Shown here: piece after piece, positions 53,437 to 55,383 of the stretch
Position numbering within the stretch: the stretch's first letter is position 1
Layout: each line of letters begins with the position of its first letter
From: Sphingomonas sp.
Lineage (GTDB): Bacteria; Pseudomonadota; Alphaproteobacteria; Sphingomonadales; Sphingomonadaceae
Length of the DNA: 55,383 bases
NCBI GenBank assembly: GCA_017849555.1
Contig: JAFIGU010000048.1
Location: forward strand, 1 to 55,383
Reading direction: 5' to 3'
Made by a program: the position numbers and the translations under genes
The notes under the pieces: model-generated
What the model was told of the DNA's origin: nothing
The model's database searches: none
Seen by the model: only the letters and a program-made list of their open reading frames with translations

Positions 53437-54891
53437 ATGCCCTGGATTCGCGCTCTTACCTGCGCCGCGCTTGCCTGTTCATCGTCGCTCGCTTTCGCCG
53501 AACCGCCCCGGCCGGCGCCGGCGGTTCAGGCCGATCGGCTCGCCGGGCTCCCCGATTTCGTCGACGGGGTCGTCGCCGGGCAGATCGCCAGCCGACAGGT
53601 AGCGGGCGCGGTGGTGACGGTGGTGGCGGACGGCCGCGTGCTGTTCACCCGCGGCTATGGTTTCGCCAATGTCGCCAAGCAGGTGCCGGTCGACGGCGCG
53701 CGCACCCTGTTTCGCCCCGGATCGGTCTCCAAGCTGTTCACCTGGGTCGCGCTGATGCAGCAGATCGAGGCGGGGAAGGTCGACCTCGATGCCGACGTCA
53801 ACCGCTACCTCGATTATCGCATCCCCGATTTCAACGGCGCACCGATCCGCGTGCGCGATCTGATGTCGCACAGCCCGGGGATGAGCGATCTCGGCGGCTT
53901 CCTGTTCGACAGCCCCGACAAGATCACCCCCTATCAGCAGTGGATCAAGGCGCATATTCCGCAGCGGCTGTGGGCGCCGGGGACCGAGATCGCTTATTCG
54001 AACTATGGCGCCGCGCTCGCCGGCTATATCGTCGAGCGCGTATCGGGCGAGGCCTATCCCGATTATGTCGAGCGTCACATCTTTGCCCCGCTGGGCATGA
54101 CCTCGACCACCTTCCGCGAGCCTCTGCCCCCGGCGCTCGCCGCGCGGATGGCGGACGGGCACAAATGGGTCGACGGGCAGCTCGTCCCCAAGCCTTATGA
54201 ATATCTCAGCTCGATCATGCCGGCGGGCTCGGCGAGCGCGACCGCGCCGGATATGGCGCGGTTCATGCTGGCGCTGCTCGGGGGCGGCGCGCTGGACGGC
54301 AAGCGCATCCTCAGCGCGCAATCGGTCGCGCTGCTCGAAAGCGATCTTTACGCCAATGTCCCCGGCCTGCCGGGGATGGCGCACGGCTTCCTCGTCGAGC
54401 GTCAGGCCGGGCCGCGAATGGTGGGGCATGCCGGGAACACGGTCGACTTCCATTCGGATCTCGTCATCGCGCCCGAACGCAACATCGGTCTCTTCATCTC
54501 GTTCACCGGCGGCCCAGAAAGCGGGATCGCGCGGACCGAGCTGCGCAACGCGTTGATCGGGCGGCTGTTTCCCCAGGCGCCCGCGCCGCGCTACACGGGC
54601 AAATCGGCACCGGTGCTCGGCAGCTATCGCGCCAACCGCCGCGATTATTCGGCGCCGCCGGAGCCCGAGAACGACATCAAGGTCGAGGCGAGCGGCGCGC
54701 ATATCGTCACCGTCACCGCGGCGGGGCGCAAGACCGCCTATGAGCAGATCGGGCCGGCGGAATATGAGGAAATCACCGGCGCGCGTGCCGGCGGTCCGTA
54801 CGATCGGATCAAGTTCTTCGGCGACAGCCAGGACCCGCGCCTGTCCTTCGCCTCGATGCCTTATGAGACCTTCCATCTCGTGAAGCCGTGA
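53437..54891 (+). CDS. S12-type serine hydrolase, secreted
   Basis: 484 residues with signal peptide ending AFAEP (about 22). The motifs are SVSK (S96, K99), YSN near 188 and HAG (GHAGNTVDFH). It shares the SVSKLFTWVALMQQIEAGKV block with the two membrane-bound S12 paralogues but ends after a short beta domain and lacks their helices. ATG 53437 has CGGAGA upstream and follows the DgcN-like gene by 34 bases. Likely a soluble periplasmic member of the same enzyme set. Confidence 0.9.
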   Translation: MPWIRALTCAALACSSSLAFAEPPRPAPAVQADRLAGLPDFVDGVVAGQIASRQVAGAVVTVVADGRVLFTRGYGFANVAKQVPVDGARTLFRPGSVSKLFTWVALMQQIEAGKVDLDADVNRYLDYRIPDFNGAPIRVRDLMSHSPGMSDLGGFLFDSPDKITPYQQWIKAHIPQRLWAPGTEIAYSNYGAALAGYIVERVSGEAYPDYVERHIFAPLGMTSTTFREPLPPALAARMADGHKWVDGQLVPKPYEYLSSIMPAGSASATAPDMARFMLALLGGGALDGKRILSAQSVALLESDLYANVPGLPGMAHGFLVERQAGPRMVGHAGNTVDFHSDLVIAPERNIGLFISFTGGPESGIARTELRNALIGRLFPQAPAPRYTGKSAPVLGSYRANRRDYSAPPEPENDIKVEASGAHIVTVTAAGRKTAYEQIGPAEYEEITGARAGGPYDRIKFFGDSQDPRLSFASMPYETFHLVKP

Positions 54892-54947
54892 TCGACACCG
54901 CGTGTCGTTCATTTGCCAGTCGGGTTGGACGGTATAAGAAGGGCGCC

Positions 54948-55307
54948 ATGACTCGCCCCACGCCGCTCGGCTTCCGTGTGTTCGCGACTGCGTTCGCCCT
55001 TGTAGGAGCGGTGCCGTCGCTCGCACAAACGGCGCCGGCGCCCGCCGCCGGCGACGCCGACACCGTTCGCCTCACCGACGAACAGCGCAACGCGATCCTC
55101 GATCGCAACACGGTGGACAGCGCCGCCGCCGCGCGGGGCGAACTGACCCAGTCGCAGCGCATGGATCGCGGAATCCACGGCGAAGTGGGGATGATGATCG
55201 GCTCCTACGGCACGCGCGGCATCTATGGCACCGCGGCGATCCCGCTCGGCGACAATGCCGGTGCCGTGGTATCGTTCGAGAGCAGCCGCTTCGGTTACCG
55301 CCGCTAG
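54948..55307 (+). CDS. Small secreted protein of unknown function
   Basis: 119 residues, not recognised. A signal peptide (MTRPTPLGFRVFATAFALVG, cleavage near SLAQT) precedes a segment rich in Asp, Arg and Ala (RLTDEQRNAILDRNT). A Gly/Tyr-rich tail follows (GMMIGSYGTRGIYGTAAIPL). ATG 54948 has GAAGGG upstream; a longer GTG start at 54888 would overlap the S12 gene. The stop codon TAG is part of a CTAGTGG repeat end, so the original C terminus may have been altered. Confidence 0.7.
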   Translation: MTRPTPLGFRVFATAFALVGAVPSLAQTAPAPAAGDADTVRLTDEQRNAILDRNTVDSAAAARGELTQSQRMDRGIHGEVGMMIGSYGTRGIYGTAAIPLGDNAGAVVSFESSRFGYRR

Positions 55308-55383
55308 TGGATTGATTCAGACGGAGGAGTCCCGGAATCCTTTCCCGTCATGCCGGGCTTGACCCGGCATCCAGAGCCACAAA
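55306..55383. repeat. Partial MITE-like element (AGTGG end), cut by window edge
   Basis: Begins AGTGGATTGATTCAGACGGA, as at 29255, followed by CCCGGAATCC and a GTCATGCCGGGCTTGACCCG unit. Its first bases supply the stop codon of the gene at 54948. Confidence 0.7.

Noticed and set aside
25987..54891. Microcystin-degradation (mlr) cluster
   Set aside because: S12 hydrolases and a peptide transporter recall MlrB and MlrD, but no MlrA-type membrane protease was seen, and the DgcN/DgcA genes point to a broader D-amino-acid role.
35151..54891. Antibiotic beta-lactamases
   Set aside because: The SxxK/YxN/HxG proteins have extra beta or membrane domains typical of S12 peptidases and esterases and are in catabolic operons; fold alone does not show beta-lactam hydrolysis.

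Overview
The window looks like a chromosomal segment from a sphingomonad (Alphaproteobacteria, Sphingomonadaceae). The base composition is high GC with strongly GC-ending codons, there are two large TonB-dependent receptors, many short-chain dehydrogenases (SDRs), and short palindromic repeats scattered between genes. No rRNA, tRNA, CRISPR array, transposase or phage gene was seen. Everything here was read by eye, with no database search.

Left part (1-22.3 kb): a catabolic region for a hydrophobic, probably alicyclic carboxylic acid or ketone. On the minus strand are a partial luciferase-like flavin oxidoreductase and two SDRs. On the plus strand are an N-acyl-D-amino-acid deacylase and a tight seven-gene operon (4612-10656: two SDRs, an NAD(P)-binding epimerase-like protein, an NTF2-fold protein, an SDR and two paired acyl-CoA dehydrogenases). 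A long minus-strand operon (20755-10780) carries an acyl-CoA ligase, a degenerate amidohydrolase, a KshA-type Rieske oxygenase, an amidase, a small repetitive membrane protein, an SDR, two overlapping Lrp/AsnC regulators and a TonB receptor. An Old Yellow Enzyme-type reductase (21030-22274) is divergent from it. The plus operon and the reductase share a conserved element of about 66 bases upstream, so they are probably co-regulated.

Middle (22.4-26 kb): mostly conserved genes. These are a DHBP synthase with a degenerate GTP cyclohydrolase II half, a DUF3617 lipoprotein and a secreted S10 carboxypeptidase.

Right part (26-55.3 kb): a dense peptide and D-amino-acid catabolic region. It holds six serine hydrolases of the beta-lactamase/S12 fold (one fused to a VanX-type D,D-dipeptidase, two with four C-terminal membrane helices), an S9 peptidase, an M19-type dipeptidase, a D-aminoacylase-like protein and an alpha/beta hydrolase. 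It also has a POT peptide transporter, a YkvI-like transporter, a TonB receptor, two DgcN-like proteins, one DgcA-like racemase and two XRE-cupin regulators. I infer a scavenging pathway for D-residue-containing peptides such as peptidoglycan stem peptides: outer-membrane uptake, trimming in the envelope, inner-membrane import, then DgcN/DgcA conversion of D-Glu toward L-Glu.

The most interesting signal is regulatory. Seven promoters across 22 kb of the right part carry a related motif (TTGA-type -35 box followed by a TCTnATTAGGA-like box in the -35/-10 spacer). A clean palindrome of the same type lies just upstream of one XRE-cupin gene. This suggests one regulon controlled by the XRE-cupin proteins. 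Three metal-dependent hydrolases in the window have independently lost the usual N-terminal HxH/HxD metal motif, each replaced by an Asp-Met/Cys-Met/Leu stretch.
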